From RGIG5270 sp045538635 (GTDB taxonomy: Bacteria; Verrucomicrobiota; Lentisphaeria; Victivallales; Victivallaceae): a DNA stretch of 22,902 nucleotides. The stretch is taken from positions 1 through 22,902 of the forward strand of contig JAZSRU010000006.1 of NCBI GenBank assembly GCA_045538635.1, in the 5' to 3' direction. Shown one piece after another: positions 7,957 to 14,827 of the stretch. The first letter of the stretch is position 1. Each line of letters starts with the position of its first letter. The position numbers and the translations under genes were made by a program. Under the pieces are notes generated by a model. That model made no database searches and was not told the origin of the DNA. It worked only from the letters and a program-made list of their open reading frames with translations.

Positions 7957-8160
7957 TCATTTTTGAAAATACAAATAATTCATGTTCTTATTTTGATAAA
8001 AATGTAAAATAACCTCAATTCCGTTGATCGCCATAGCAGTAATACGCTCCGCATCACCGACAAAACGGATTGACTTCTGCACCTCCACCGGACTGGTCTG
8101 ACTTACGACCTTGCCCAGCACTTTCAACGCCTCATTCAAATTCTTCTTTTCAATTTTCAT
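7957..8160 (-). pseudogene. Truncated sliding-clamp (DnaN-like) gene
   Basis: The product, 67 residues from MKIEKKNLNEALKVLGKVVS, resembles the N-terminal end of a DNA polymerase III beta clamp of the element-borne type. The stretch KSIRFVGDAERITAMAINGIEVI matches the first clamp repeat, where ITAMATDGIEV is usual. The normal clamp is about 360 residues; here similarity stops at about residue 51 and an unrelated tail (LHFYQNKNMNYLYFQK) runs to the stop. GGAGGTAAGA before the ATG is a strong ribosome site, so it may still be translated, but no clamp could form. It lies 59 bases upstream of the GIY-YIG gene and could be co-transcribed with it. Confidence 0.6.
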
Positions 8161-8168
8161 TCTTACCT

Positions 8169-8243
8169 CCATGAATTTGTTTAGAATTATAAAAATAATT
8201 CAGCCCCATCGCTCCAAAGACCGATGAGGCTGTATATTCATGG
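8169..8243 (-). promoter_or_regulatory. Nested hairpin in clamp-gene leader
   Basis: CCATGAAT (8169-8176) is complementary to ATTCATGG (8236-8243). Inside it CAGCCCCATCG (8201-8211) pairs with CGATGAGGCTG (8222-8232) with one mismatch. On the minus-strand transcript the outer arm ends at the GGAGG ribosome site of the clamp fragment. It could be a translational control element or an old element boundary. Confidence 0.4.
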
Positions 8244-8403
8244 ATGGAATATATAGTTGAAATTGATTGAAAAACATTCACAGCAGTAACAAAAAACAGA
8301 GAGATATTAAATTGTTGTTTATTAACAAAAATAAAAAAATAACGATTTTTTCAAAAAAACGCTTGTAATTTCATAGATATGGGTGTATTTTTATGACAGA
8401 AGC

Positions 8404-8481
8404 GAAAGGATCGGTGTAGCGACCGACCCTTTCAAGGGGAAATTCCCCAGCGTATTAAAACGCCATCATGCTTTAATATGC
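8404..8481 (+). ncRNA. Structured leader of three hairpins
   Basis: Three stem-loops follow each other closely. The first pairs GAAAGG and TCGGT (8404-8415) with ACCGA and CCTTTC (8422-8433), loop GTAGCG. The second pairs GGGGA (8436-8440) with TCCCC (8444-8448). The third pairs GCGTATTAAA (8450-8459) with TTTAATATGC (8472-8481), ten pairs with one G-T. The cluster lies about 60 bases before the 49-residue gene at 8540. GACC and CCTTTC of the first hairpin could instead pair with the GAAAGGAGGTC ribosome site at 8525-8535. It may be a cis-acting RNA switch or a small RNA; I recognise no known class. The rest of 8244-8403 is A/T-rich and shows nothing I can name. Confidence 0.45.
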
Positions 8482-8539
8482 TGAAAAGTCAAGCGTCCGG
8501 AATTGATTGCTTGTAACTTTTTTTGAAAGGAGGTCTATC

Positions 8540-8689
8540 ATGACGGCTTCGACCGGTCAGATATGTCCTGTTTCCGGTATTTGGAAGGTTATTGGTTATC
8601 CCACAACCACTGCCCCGATTGCCAAAGGTAATCGGATGTCTCCATACAACGGCAAAGCTGTTACTTGGCAACTTGTTCAGTATGCGTAA
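8540..8689 (+). CDS. Small 49-residue protein, TGQICPxSGIW type
   Basis: The product is 49 residues with a strong ribosome site (AAAGGAGG) 7 bases before the ATG. It has the motif TGQICPVSGIWKVIG at the start and GNRMSPYNGKAVTWQLVQYA at the end, with a middle rich in Thr, Ala and Pro. This resembles small YjzC-like proteins of unknown function. It has one cysteine and no membrane segment or signal peptide. An alternative TTG start at 8507 is less likely because the ribosome site follows it. It precedes the RM operon on the same strand. The truncated gene at the window's end (from 22867) may encode a relative. Confidence 0.65.
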   Translation: MTASTGQICPVSGIWKVIGYPTTTAPIAKGNRMSPYNGKAVTWQLVQYA

Positions 8690-8698
8690 GTAAAACTA

Positions 8699-8728
8699 CC
8701 TCCCGAGGAGATACTTTTCTTTGGGAGG
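8699..8728 (+). promoter_or_regulatory. Hairpin in front of RM operon
   Basis: CCTCCC (8699-8704) can pair with GGGAGG (8723-8728) across an 18-base loop, just after the small gene. No T-run follows, so it is not a clear terminator. It would hide the GGGAGG that is the only good Shine-Dalgarno-like sequence before the half-size hsdS gene, although that sequence is 26 bases before the ATG at 8755. Confidence 0.3.
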
Positions 8729-8754
8729 ACTTAAACAAGAAATGTGATGAATCA

Positions 8755-9318
8755 ATGAGATATCCTCAAAAAACAATTACAGAATGTGCAGAAATAATTT
8801 CCGGGTTGGTAGAGCAAAAAGATGCCGAAGCAATCTTGTATGAAGCAGTATTGCCAAGTCAAATTACTCCTGCCGGTTTTATTCCGGAATATGGGAAAAT
8901 TCAGCGTATGCCGACTTCCGATATGCCGTTTTTAAATACGGGAGATGTAATTATAAAACGGTTGAATCCGGATTGTGCTGTCGTTTTTGAAGATGAGTTG
9001 GTGCAAGCATTGCCATCTGCAAATTTATTCGTTATCCGACCTGTTGTTGATATTCTTGGCTCGTATTATCTGGCATTTATATTGGACAGTTCAAAAATTT
9101 TAAGCAAAATATCTCAACGGTCGGGAATAGGGACTAAAGTTTCAGCAATATCAATGACACAAATTGCAAATTGCGAAATACCTTTGCCAACGCTGGATCA
9201 ACAACGAAGAATCGGCAAATTGTGGCAATGTGCAAAAAAACGCAACAGATTATTGCATGAAATGATTTCAGAAAACAACAACCTTATAAGGTCGATAAGT
9301 GAGAATTTATATCAATAA
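8755..9318 (+). CDS. Half-size type I specificity subunit (HsdS-like)
   Basis: The product is about 187 residues from the ATG at 8755 (MRYPQKT). It looks like one half of a type I specificity protein: one target-recognition-like domain (residues 1 to about 145), then the conserved stretch ISMTQIANCEIPLPTLDQQRRIGKLW and a C-terminal helix. Typical HsdS has two such halves in about 400 residues, as in the full subunit at 13580. It ends 19 bases before hsdM. No good ribosome site lies near 8755; the frame is open upstream to 8665, so the true start is uncertain. It could dimerise to act as an S subunit, or be a remnant or regulator. I favour a real gene because the frame is intact. Confidence 0.65.
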   Translation: MRYPQKTITECAEIISGLVEQKDAEAILYEAVLPSQITPAGFIPEYGKIQRMPTSDMPFLNTGDVIIKRLNPDCAVVFEDELVQALPSANLFVIRPVVDILGSYYLAFILDSSKILSKISQRSGIGTKVSAISMTQIANCEIPLPTLDQQRRIGKLWQCAKKRNRLLHEMISENNNLIRSISENLYQ

Positions 9319-9337
9319 CATATATAAGAGGTAAAAA

Positions 9338-10921
9338 ATGGCAACAACTATTGAAGACATTAAACGGGTACTTTGGGCGGGAGCAGATACTTTTCGCGGG
9401 GTGATTGATGCTGCGAATTACAAAGATTATGTTTTGACAATGCTTTTTATTAAGTTTCTGGACGATACTTACGAAGAAAATCTGGATGAACTTAAAAAAC
9501 GCTATGACGGCAATCCTGTCCGTGTTGAGCGGGCTGTTGCACGGTTGCCGTTTCAACTTGCAGAGCATATTCGTTATCAGTACCTGTATGATAAGCGTTT
9601 TGATTCTGATATCGGAGCAACGATTAACCAGGCGTTGCAAGGAATCGAAGATCTGAACGGAGAGTTGCGTGGAATTTTTCGGGGAATTGACTTTAATGCT
9701 GAATCTGTTTTCGGCAATCCGCAACAGAAAACTACCAAATTGCGTCTTTTGCTCGAAGATTTCCATGAATTAAGTTTGCGTCCGAGTGAAATAGTCGTGC
9801 CTGAAGGACAAACAGCGGCTGAAGTAATCGGCGATGCATATGAATATATGATTGGAGAATTTGCAGCACAGGCGGGACAGAAAGCGGGTGCATTTTTCAC
9901 TCCGCCGATGGTTTCTGAACTTATGGGCAGATTGACTGCGCCGAAAAACGATGAAACTATCTATGATCCGACTTGCGGTTCAGCTTCATTGTTGTTGCGT
10001 GCGGCGAAGCAAGCCGACCTCAAAAAGGTTGGAATTTACGGGCAGGAAATCAATGGGTCAGCATACGCAATGGCACGAATGAATCTTTTTATTCATAATG
10101 TACCTGATGCTCAAATCAAGTGGGGAGATACACTTGCAAATCCTCTGCATCTGGATGCGGACGGAAATTTAAAACAGTTTGACGTGATCGTTGCTAATAT
10201 GCCGTTTTCTCTTGATAAGTGGGCTGAAGGCTTTAACCCCGGCGGTGAAAGCGACGGAGAGAAGGACAAAAAAGGCAAAGATAAGAAATTCAAGATGGAA
10301 GCGAGCCATGACAGGTTTCATCGCTTTGAATTGGGCGTTCCGCCTGCAAGCAAAGGTGACTGGGCATTTCTGCTGCACATGCTTGCAAGTTTAAAAAACT
10401 TTGGACGTATGGCTGCAGTTGTGCCGCATGGGGTGCTTTTTCGTGGGGCGTCAGAAGGCAGAATACGCCAAGCTGTAATTGATAAAAATTGGCTGGATGC
10501 AGTGATAGGTCTGCCTGAAAATCTTTTCTTCGGAACAAGTATCAAAGCATGTATTCTGATTTTTAAGAAAAACCGGACAACTGAAGATGTTCTGTTTATT
10601 GATGCTTCGGAGAAAGATGCGCAAGGCAACTTGCGTTATACCAAAGGAAAAAATCAGAATATTCTGGAAGAAAAACATATTCAGGCAATATTTGATGCTT
10701 ATACAAAGCGTGAAGATGTTGAAAAATTTGCCCATGTAGCAACTCTGGAAGAAATCAAAGCCAATGAATACAATCTGAATATCCCGCGGTATGTTGATAC
10801 ATTTGAAGCAGAAGAGCTGATCGATATTGATGAAGTACAAGGTAATATTAAGAGGCTGAAAGAAGAACTTGCAATCGTAGAAGCTCAAATGGATAAATAT
10901 CTTAAAGAGATCGGCTTGTGA
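9338..10921 (+). CDS. hsdM: Type I RM methyltransferase subunit
   Basis: This 527-residue protein is the modification subunit, which methylates adenine (N6) with S-adenosylmethionine as part of an M2S or R2M2S complex. It has the N-terminal helical HsdM domain (about residues 5-130), then the SAM-binding motif DPTCGSASLL (210-219). The catalytic motif IV reads NMPF (287-290) instead of the common NPPF. A lysine-rich loop (about 307-319, GEKDKKGKDKKFK) follows motif IV. The C-terminal helix ends in EELAIVEAQMDKYLKEIGL, where HsdM contacts HsdS. AGAGG precedes the ATG. The next gene begins nine bases after the stop. Confidence 0.93.
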   Translation: MATTIEDIKRVLWAGADTFRGVIDAANYKDYVLTMLFIKFLDDTYEENLDELKKRYDGNPVRVERAVARLPFQLAEHIRYQYLYDKRFDSDIGATINQALQGIEDLNGELRGIFRGIDFNAESVFGNPQQKTTKLRLLLEDFHELSLRPSEIVVPEGQTAAEVIGDAYEYMIGEFAAQAGQKAGAFFTPPMVSELMGRLTAPKNDETIYDPTCGSASLLLRAAKQADLKKVGIYGQEINGSAYAMARMNLFIHNVPDAQIKWGDTLANPLHLDADGNLKQFDVIVANMPFSLDKWAEGFNPGGESDGEKDKKGKDKKFKMEASHDRFHRFELGVPPASKGDWAFLLHMLASLKNFGRMAAVVPHGVLFRGASEGRIRQAVIDKNWLDAVIGLPENLFFGTSIKACILIFKKNRTTEDVLFIDASEKDAQGNLRYTKGKNQNILEEKHIQAIFDAYTKREDVEKFAHVATLEEIKANEYNLNIPRYVDTFEAEELIDIDEVQGNIKRLKEELAIVEAQMDKYLKEIGL

Positions 10922-10930
10922 GGAGAAAAT

Positions 10931-11764
10931 ATGAGTAAAATAAAAGAATTGAATGTTCAGGGGCGTAATGTCCGTTTTCTGACTTATAATGGCTTGGATT
11001 ATGTTTGCATTACCGATATTGCGGCATTAAAGAATCCGCTTGAACCGAAAGATGTGGTAAAAAACTGGCTTCGCAGCCGCAGTACTCTTTCTTTTGTGGG
11101 ATTATGGGAAAAATTGCATAATCCTGATTTTAAAGGGGTCGAATTCGACCCCCTTTTAGCGGAAGCCGGAGAAAATTCATTTACTATGAGTCCGAGTCGT
11201 TTTATTGAAGATTATAATGCAATCGGTTTGATCTGTAAGACAGGACGAGGCGGAGCAACTTATGCTCATAAAGATATTGCCTTTGAATTTACCTCGTGGA
11301 TTTCTGCGGAATTCAAACTTTATCTGATAACGGAGTTTGAGCGTTTAAAAACGGAAGAACAGAAACAGCTGGGGTGGAGTGTCAAGCGGGAGTTGACCAA
11401 ACTTAATTACCGGATTCATACCGATGCAATCAAAGAAAATCTGATTCCGGCAGAGTTGACCGCCAAACAGACGGCGATAGTTTATGCCAGTGAAGCGGAT
11501 GTGCTGAATATGGCACTTTTCGGAATGACAGCGAAAGAGTGGACTATTGCTCATCCTGATTTGAAAGGTAATATGCGGGACTATGCGGATATTGCGCAAT
11601 TGATTTGCCTTGCCAATCTTGAAAGTTTGAATGCAGTATTAATAGAAGAAAAGTTACCACAATCAAAACGCCTTGAGCGTCTGAATCAAGTTGCAATCAA
11701 ACAAATGCGGATTCTGACTGCGGAAAAAAGCAATTTGCTGATAACCGGAGGTAACAATGAATAA
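10931..11764 (+). CDS. KilA-N domain protein
   Basis: This 277-residue protein has an N-terminal KilA-N-type DNA-binding domain: YVCITDIAALKN, the NWLRSRSTLSFVGLWEKLHNPDF core, and GRGGATYAHKDIAFEFTSWISAEFKLYLITEF. The C-terminal half is helical and carries no motif I recognise. Such genes often sit inside type I RM operons, but their role is not established; DNA binding or control of expression is a reasonable guess. Its ribosome site GAGGAG overlaps the hsdM stop, and its last 8 bases overlap the next gene, so it is translated with both. Confidence 0.8.
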   Translation: MSKIKELNVQGRNVRFLTYNGLDYVCITDIAALKNPLEPKDVVKNWLRSRSTLSFVGLWEKLHNPDFKGVEFDPLLAEAGENSFTMSPSRFIEDYNAIGLICKTGRGGATYAHKDIAFEFTSWISAEFKLYLITEFERLKTEEQKQLGWSVKRELTKLNYRIHTDAIKENLIPAELTAKQTAIVYASEADVLNMALFGMTAKEWTIAHPDLKGNMRDYADIAQLICLANLESLNAVLIEEKLPQSKRLERLNQVAIKQMRILTAEKSNLLITGGNNE

Positions 11765-12041
11765 TATATTCCCTCATAGTGCTATGTCTTTGAAAGATTA
11801 CAACGAAGAAAAACAAAAAGAAAAAGAGATTCAAAATCTTCAAACCGCCGGAGCGAAAGCGAATATTGAGTCCTATCAATTATTGCAACAACAATTGGCA
11901 AAGCAAGAAGAAATCAATCAGCGTTTAGAGCATGAATTTAGAACAAGTGGAAGAAAATCTAATATAGCTTTGCTTGTTTCAATTTTATCTTTTTTTGTTG
12001 GTTTGACAAGTTTGATTGTATCAATTATAGTTAATTTATAA
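11757..12041 (+). CDS. Small coiled-coil membrane protein
   Basis: This 94-residue protein of unknown family begins in the last codons of the KilA-N gene. Residues about 13-62 are charged and rich in Gln, Glu and Lys, and would form a helix or coiled coil. Residues about 68-94 form one hydrophobic segment (IALLVSILSFFVGLTSLIVSIIV), so it is probably a C-terminal single-pass membrane protein. It stands just before the TIR gene (19 bases). Small membrane proteins can be effectors of nucleotide-signal defence systems, but no such domain is recognised here, so that role is only a possibility. Confidence 0.65.
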   Translation: MNNIFPHSAMSLKDYNEEKQKEKEIQNLQTAGAKANIESYQLLQQQLAKQEEINQRLEHEFRTSGRKSNIALLVSILSFFVGLTSLIVSIIVNL

Positions 12042-12060
12042 ATAAAAAAAGGAGAAAAAA

Positions 12061-12714
12061 ATGACCTACGATGAAATTATTTCAAGATTATCAAATTATA
12101 AAAAAGCATCAATTGCTTTAACTACTGATATGCAACATGGTAAAGCCATAAAATTAAATAATGGAACAATTATTAATTGTTATAATTCTGGTAAATATGT
12201 AGTTCAAGGTAAAAACTGTGATGAAATAAAAGAATTTTTAAATGAACAATCGTGTAATAATAGGAAAATTTTTGTTGTTTATGGACATGACGAAATTGCT
12301 CGAACTCAACTTGAAGCATTATTGAGAAGGTGGGACTTGACTCCTATTATATTAGATCAACAAGCTTCCGGTGGACAAACTATTATTGAGAAATTAGAAG
12401 AATATGGTTCTGATGTTGGTTATGCAATTGTTTTAGCAACTCCTGATGATATTGGTTATGCAGTAAAAGACTCTGAAACAAAAGCGAAAGCAAGAGTTCG
12501 GCAAAATGTTGTTCTTGAATTAGGAATGTTTCTGGCAAAATTAGGACGAGAAAAAGTTGCTATTTTGTTAAAAGAACATGAGAATTTTGAACGCCCATCT
12601 GATATTCAAGGTTTAATTTATATTCCATTTCAACAAAAAGTTGATGAAGTATCATTAAATTTAATTAGGGAATTAACACGTCAAAATTATCGTATTGATT
12701 CTTCAAGAATTTAA
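12061..12714 (+). CDS. TIR-domain protein with RNase HIII-like TBP domain
   Basis: This 217-residue protein has two parts. Residues 1 to about 62 resemble the TBP-like N-terminal domain of RNase HIII (YNSGKYVVQGKNCDEIKEFL, compare the SGKVxFQGK motif of that family). Residues 68-217 are a TIR-like domain of the CAP12/Pycsar-effector class (PF10137 type): KIFVVYGHDEIARTQLEALL, PIILDQQASGGQTIIEKLE with the likely catalytic Glu110, YAIVLATPDDIGY, RQNVVLELGMF (147-157) and SDIQGLIYIPF (180-190). Known members degrade NAD when a nucleotide signal binds. A strong AAGGAG precedes the ATG. The gene is much richer in A+T than hsdM. Its neighbour downstream looks like a nucleotide cyclase, which fits a signal-plus-effector pair. 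Confidence 0.8.
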   Translation: MTYDEIISRLSNYKKASIALTTDMQHGKAIKLNNGTIINCYNSGKYVVQGKNCDEIKEFLNEQSCNNRKIFVVYGHDEIARTQLEALLRRWDLTPIILDQQASGGQTIIEKLEEYGSDVGYAIVLATPDDIGYAVKDSETKAKARVRQNVVLELGMFLAKLGREKVAILLKEHENFERPSDIQGLIYIPFQQKVDEVSLNLIRELTRQNYRIDSSRI

Positions 12715-12789
12715 AATACAATATCTATTAAAAATGAGATTGTTTTTTGATATATTGTTTCATTTTTTATTTAGGTTAAATTATATAGT

Positions 12790-13566
12790 ATGAAAAAAAA
12801 TAAATTACAACAAACTCCACATATTATTGCATTTTTAGATATCCTTGGAGCAACAAATAAAATGCAATCTGAAGATAAAAGTGATCTTTTTTTACAAGAG
12901 CTATATGATATATACAATTTTGCAAAAATTATTCTTGCTAAAACAAAAAATTTTCGAGGGGATAAGCTTAATATCAAAATATTTAGCGATAATATTGTAA
13001 TTGCAGAAGAAATAGAAAATATTAATGATGCAGGCAAGATATTTGAGGCATATTTTGATATCCTTAATTTTGTGTTATTTATATCTACAAAGGCATTAAC
13101 TCATAAAAATTTAACGCGAGGAGCAATTTCCGTTGGTAATTTATATATGGATGAAACATTTATATTTGGAAAATCTTTAGTTAACGCTTATCATGGAGAA
13201 TCTAAGATTGCAAATTATCCAAGAGTAATAATAGACAAACAAAATTTTAAAGATATTTTAACAAATACCAACACTTCTATTGAGTTATTAAATTATGAAA
13301 GAGTATTACAAAAAGATATAGATGGAGAATTATTTGTAGATCCATTTGGGGCACTTGAACTAATTTATATGAATGATTTATCCGGAGAAATAAAATATCT
13401 TAAAAATGTAAAAACTTTTATTACAAATGAATATAAAAAGTTATTAAAAAATTCTAATATAGCAGTATTACAAAAATATTTTTGGTTGGCAAATCAATTT
13501 AATTATTATTGCTTAAAAAATAATTTAGATTTGCAAATAGATTTAAATAACGAAAAAATATTATGA
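12790..13566 (+). CDS. Class III nucleotide cyclase-like protein
   Basis: This 258-residue protein matches the motif order of class III adenylate/guanylate cyclase domains. FLDILGAT with Asp17 stands where the first metal aspartate is expected. IFSDNIVIA with Asp67 replaces the second. RGAISVG (110-116) and GKSLVNAYHGES (127-138) fit the RGxxxG and GxxVNxAxxLE motifs, and the stretch ends NYPRVIID. The C-terminal 100 residues are unassigned. Together with the TIR gene 75 bases upstream this recalls Pycsar, where a uridylate or cytidylate cyclase activates a TIR or membrane effector. It is shorter than the Pycsar cyclases I know of, and related proteins are usually called hypothetical, so catalytic activity is inferred. 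The gene is very A/T-rich. Confidence 0.6.
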   Translation: MKKNKLQQTPHIIAFLDILGATNKMQSEDKSDLFLQELYDIYNFAKIILAKTKNFRGDKLNIKIFSDNIVIAEEIENINDAGKIFEAYFDILNFVLFISTKALTHKNLTRGAISVGNLYMDETFIFGKSLVNAYHGESKIANYPRVIIDKQNFKDILTNTNTSIELLNYERVLQKDIDGELFVDPFGALELIYMNDLSGEIKYLKNVKTFITNEYKKLLKNSNIAVLQKYFWLANQFNYYCLKNNLDLQIDLNNEKIL

Positions 13567-13579
13567 TTTAAGGGTGAAT

Positions 13580-14827
13580 ATGAATCAATTTACACAACAA
13601 CGTATTGCTGATATCCAGAGGGGAAATGTCCCAGTTGGATATAAAACGACAAAATGTGGTATTATTCCTGATACATGGAGTTGTTGTCAACCCAAAGAAA
13701 TATTTTACGGGAAATCAATTAAAAACAATGCTCCTGAATTGCCAGTACTTTCTGTAACGCAGGGAAATGGTGTTATGTTGCGGAGTGAAATGGATAAAGA
13801 TATTTTGTACAAGGAAGATAGCATATCCAGTTACAAAAGAGTAGATATTGGTGATTTTGTTATCAGTTTACGTTCTTTTGAGGGGGGAATAGAATATTCT
13901 TCCTGTCAAGGTGTTGTAAGCCCAGCTTACACTATCTTTTCTTGTTCAGAAAATGTGTGTGGTGATTATTTTAAATACTATTTCAAGTCAGATTTTTTTA
14001 TAAAGAAACTGAATACTGCTGTATATGGTATTAGAGATGGAAAACAGATCGGCTTTCAAGACTTCTCTAATTTGTTTATACATCGCCCACCGCTGGAGGA
14101 GCAGCGGAGGATTGCGGAGATTCTGGGGGGGTGTGATCGGGTGATTGCTTTGAAAAAGGAGTTGATTTCGGAAAAGAAAAAGCAGAAAAAGGCTTTGATG
14201 CAGAAACTTCTTAATCCCGACAGCGGCTTCCGTCTCCCCGGCTTCTCCGGCAAGTGGAAGAACATTGTACTTGAAGATATATGCTCATTCGCTGGAGGTG
14301 GGACGCCAGATACTAAACGTGAAGACTTTTGGAATGGAACTATTCCGTGGATTTCTTCTGCCGACGTTGAAGAAAAAAATTTTTCTGTTAATCCTCATAG
14401 ATTTATCACCACGGAGGCAATCAAGTTCTCTGCAACCCAGTTGTGTCCTCAAGAGAGTTTGCTGATAGTTTCTCGTGTCGGAGTAGGAAAAATTGCAATT
14501 GCCCAAGAGCCTTTGTGTACGAGCCAAGATTTTACAAACTTGACAAAAATAAATGGGAATGTGATTTTTTATGCTTATCTTCTGAAAACAATATTAGAAG
14601 CTAAAGCTCGTCAGACACAAGGAACATCAATTAAAGGAATTACTGTCGCTGAAATAAAACATTTCCAGCTTGCAGTTCCACAATCTCTAAAAGAGCAGCA
14701 AGCCATAGCCGATATTTTGTCCGCAGCAGACAAGGAAATCGATCTGCTCGAACAGGAACTCGCCCAGCAGGAACAAAAGAAAAAGTCCCTGATGCAATTA
14801 CTTTTAACCGGAATCGTGAGGGTATGA
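13580..14827 (+). CDS. hsdS: Type I RM specificity subunit (full length)
   Basis: This 415-residue protein sets the DNA target of the HsdMRS complex. It has two target-recognition domains (about residues 20-165 and 228-365). Each is followed by a conserved helical region: PPLEEQRRIAEIL with EKKKQKKALMQKLL, and SLKEQQAIADIL with EQKKKSLMQLLLTG. The second domain begins with the usual GKWKNIVLEDICSFAGGGTP. I chose the ATG at 13580, six bases after AGG, rather than the GTG at 13574 that overlaps that site. The first domain is more A/T-rich than the second, as expected when recognition domains are exchanged. It lies 13 bases after the cyclase-like gene and overlaps the next gene by ATGA. Confidence 0.92.
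   Translation: MNQFTQQRIADIQRGNVPVGYKTTKCGIIPDTWSCCQPKEIFYGKSIKNNAPELPVLSVTQGNGVMLRSEMDKDILYKEDSISSYKRVDIGDFVISLRSFEGGIEYSSCQGVVSPAYTIFSCSENVCGDYFKYYFKSDFFIKKLNTAVYGIRDGKQIGFQDFSNLFIHRPPLEEQRRIAEILGGCDRVIALKKELISEKKKQKKALMQKLLNPDSGFRLPGFSGKWKNIVLEDICSFAGGGTPDTKREDFWNGTIPWISSADVEEKNFSVNPHRFITTEAIKFSATQLCPQESLLIVSRVGVGKIAIAQEPLCTSQDFTNLTKINGNVIFYAYLLKTILEAKARQTQGTSIKGITVAEIKHFQLAVPQSLKEQQAIADILSAADKEIDLLEQELAQQEQKKKSLMQLLLTGIVRV

Noticed and set aside
8507..8539. Longer TTG start for the 49-residue gene
   Set aside because: It would place the strong AAAGGAGG site inside the coding region and adds residues (MLVTFFERRSI) unlike the rest of the protein.
12719..12780. A/T-rich hairpin or promoter between the TIR and cyclase-like genes
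   Set aside because: CAATATC can pair with a nearby GATATATTG and T-runs follow, but the region is so A/T-rich that such matches are expected by chance; I do not call a terminator or promoter.
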